Source: Verrucomicrobiota bacterium
GTDB lineage: Bacteria; Verrucomicrobiota; Verrucomicrobiia; Limisphaerales; UBA1096
Assembly (NCBI GenBank): GCA_003972865.1
Contig: QOAX01000236.1
Span: 1-7,885 of the forward strand
Direction: 5' to 3'
Length of the DNA stretch: 7,885 nt
Below, piece after piece: positions 7,201 through 7,885 of the stretch (the stretch's first letter is position 1; each line of letters starts with the position of its first letter). A program made the translations under genes and the position numbers. The notes under the pieces are model-generated. The model was not told the DNA's origin. It did not search any database and worked only from the letters and a program-made list of their open reading frames with translations.

Positions 7201-7441
7201 CCACCAACCCCGACTCGCCCCTGCCGCGTGCGCCTTCGCGCAGGTCGAGCCGCAGCTTGCCCTCGAGCTTCCCGTTTTTCTCCGCCTCGGCCGAGTGGCA
7301 CTTGTAGCAGTTTTCCACCAGGACTGGCCGGATTTTTTTCTCAAAAAAGTCCAGCCCGTCCTCCACGGCCGCCGATGCTCCCGGCGCGGTCAGCAGGGCA
7401 GCCGCAAACGGAAAACAAAGGGCTTTGGCGATGGGATGCAA
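4274..7441 (-). CDS. PSD1 / planctomycete cytochrome c protein (PSCyt1-DUF1549-CBM-like-DUF1553)
   Basis: This large exported protein has 1055 residues and a signal peptide (1-24, probable cut after GASA). Domains in order: a PSCyt1 cytochrome domain with CYKCH at 45-49 and a possible distal ligand M105 in VMPPK; DUF1549 (about 171-385) ending in a second haem-type motif CARCHDHKFDP (360-370); a lysine-rich coiled coil (404-475); a CBM6/35-like domain (482-602) starting IEAENF; a second charged helical stretch (690-735); the RGDYMTQGELAPRG block (740-752); and DUF1553 (771-1030). The family occurs in many paralogs per genome beside DUF1501 genes. Its substrate is not established, but covalently bound haem indicates electron transfer outside the cytoplasmic membrane. 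The start is TTG at 7441, chosen because the signal peptide follows directly; no in-frame ATG or GTG lies nearby. There is no Shine-Dalgarno sequence. G+C falls from about 60-75% in the first 220 codons to 40-47% afterwards, which suggests a chimaeric gene. Confidence 0.94.
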   Translation of the reverse strand: MHPIAKALCFPFAAALLTAPGASAAVEDGLDFFEKKIRPVLVENCYKCHSAEAEKNGKLEGKLRLDLREGARGRGESGLVAVVPGKPDKSNLYRAVTYLDSELVMPPKSRLSKSVVADFKQWIEMGAPDPRRGTLAKAEANEIDFEQARKFWSFRKPSDPALPTVNDSAWPREDLDYFILSQLEENGLRPAPPADRRTLIRRATYDLTGLPPTVAEIEAFLADKSPNAFSKTVERLLASPHYGEKWGRHWLDVARYADSNGLDENLAYVNAFRYRNYVINSFNEDKPYNRFVQEQIAGDLLPLSKNESDELRHSRLIATGFLSVGAKMLAEDDGRKMEMDIIDEQLDTLGRAFMGMTIGCARCHDHKFDPIPTRDYYSLAGIFKSTHTMDNHKVVAQWHEVELGSADLRAKRELVDKEVKKQKQTIESLKSKSAKSITAQARSVAADYLIGALVKLRKEARIQFTLKELEEQPKEKTEGMLLIEAENFTRGNGLKTFDGYGKGIGVLLSSGPTQVEFDLPIEKAGKYSLHLRYAAADSRPAKLSINNKLINEMATDSVTGTWYPDSQKWFWEGTFQLDAGINVLKFDWATPTPHIDKLLVLPSDQSDLLAADGLAHLHNTFTQQWIGHLKQISKDKKSPLNEWRKYIENPREPIDEKLIENIRSRFAATHERDSLHSLIHDKNGPFKTPKDVEKLFPKTEQKELKQLQKQLSDTEKKHPKVPKAMAVKEGKAEDLKVHLRGDYMTQGELAPRGYLRVVTSKQTTTPSRNASGRAGFAEWLTSNENPLTARVMANRIWLWHFGEGIVRTPDNFGKLGLRPTHPKLLDWLTMRFVDNGWSIKKMHRIIMNSAAYQMSSQHNGQAYAVDPGNKLWWRFNRRRLYAEEVRDSLLFTGGSIDWGMKGQLMTYDPRQYVSQNNHPYFYGSSRTVYLPVIRSGTFDVLQAFDFGDPAVIQGQRSSTVGAAQALFMMNHDLVAKASERLAKRAAKALDFAESANQIYAAILHRKPSAAETRRAVDFAEHALDQAGDDATKAKAQAWKSFAQVLFSSNEFMFLD

Positions 7442-7473
7442 AACGGGAAAAAGTGCTTGGCAGTCTGGCCGGG

Positions 7474-7885
7474 TTATTTCTCCACGAACCAGATGTTTCG
7501 AAACTGCAGCGGGTTGTCGTGGCCCTGAAGCCTGATTGGGCCAGGCCTGCCCTCAGGACCGCTTCGGCTTCCGGGGCATTTGCTGTCGATCTCAATGTTA
7601 TTGTGGATGACGATTCCGTTTAGGCGGATGGTCAAGAGTGTGTTTTTGAGCTTTCTGCCATCCTTCACGACGGCGTTGGTGAAATCGACATCGTAGGTCT
7701 GCCACTGCAACGGCGGCAGACAGGCATTCACGTCGCTGGCCCGCTTGGTGTAAATGCCACCGCACTCGTTGTTCCGCCCTTGGAGGCCTAACGAGTCCAG
7801 CACCTGCACCTCATAATCGTCCACCTGATAAAAGCCGCTGTTGCCCCGGCCCTGGCCGCGGGCCGCCGGCTTGTATGGGAGCAGG
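7474..7885 (-). CDS. DUF1080 / 3-keto-disaccharide hydrolase family protein (partial, N-terminus off window)
   Basis: The last 136 residues are present; the frame is open at the window edge. The visible part begins LLPYKPAARGQGRGNSGFYQ and continues with YEVQVLDSLGL, NNECGGIYTK, LPPLQWQTYDVDF, IRLNGIVIH and a closing GPIRLQGHDNPLQFRNIWF, the hallmark series of blocks of the DUF1080 family. This family has a concanavalin-like beta-sandwich and is annotated as 3-keto-disaccharide hydrolase. Members are normally exported; the signal peptide would be off the window. The stop lies 32 bases before the start of the PSD1 gene, so the two are probably co-transcribed. That places a sugar-acting enzyme beside a haem protein with a carbohydrate-binding-like domain. 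Base composition is G+C rich, like the 5' part of the next gene. Confidence 0.95.
   Translation of the reverse strand, partial: LLPYKPAARGQGRGNSGFYQVDDYEVQVLDSLGLQGRNNECGGIYTKRASDVNACLPPLQWQTYDVDFTNAVVKDGRKLKNTLLTIRLNGIVIHNNIEIDSKCPGSRSGPEGRPGPIRLQGHDNPLQFRNIWFVEK

Overview
The window looks like a piece of a chromosome from the PVC group (Planctomycetes, Verrucomicrobia and relatives). The best marker is three consecutive genes on the minus strand: a DUF1080 protein, a very large PSD1/planctomycete-cytochrome protein, and a DUF1501 protein with a twin-arginine-type N-terminus. This set is massively expanded in these phyla. Within the group I lean towards Verrucomicrobiota over Planctomycetota, from the style of the DUF1501 leader and of the AtpB N-terminus, but this is a judgement and not a proof. 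All confident genes lie on the minus strand. The one exception is a small orphan reading frame at 2295-2693.

Layout from right to left, the direction of transcription: 7885-7474 is the 3' end of a DUF1080 (3-keto-disaccharide hydrolase family) gene. 7441-4274 is a 1055-residue protein with a c-type cytochrome domain, a DUF1549 domain carrying a second CxxCH, a CBM6/35-like domain and DUF1553. 4216-2789 is the DUF1501 protein. Gaps of 32 and 57 bases suggest one operon. All three products appear to be exported (the DUF1080 N-terminus is off the window). They probably work together outside the cytoplasmic membrane on a carbohydrate or a sugar-derived substrate, with the haem protein handling electrons. 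That role is inferred. Next come a 48-base direct repeat, the plus-strand orphan frame and a second copy of the repeat. Then 2067-958 is an M29-family metallo-aminopeptidase with all metal ligands visible, followed by a terminator-like palindrome. Finally 789-1 is atpB (F1Fo ATP synthase subunit a), cut by the window edge at its essential arginine motif and presumably leading the ATP synthase operon.

The part that ordinary annotation does not explain is 2065-2795. A sequence that forms the immediate 5' leader of the peptidase gene, including a small conserved hairpin, is present twice exactly 660 bases apart. The two copies bracket the only plus-strand frame, which itself looks frameshifted. 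This could be an inserted cassette or the scar of a duplication. A second oddity is a sharp drop in G+C inside the PSD1 gene near 6720-6800, which suggests a chimaeric gene. I found no CRISPR array, tRNA, rRNA or recognisable transposase, and I see no clear case for an entirely new system.
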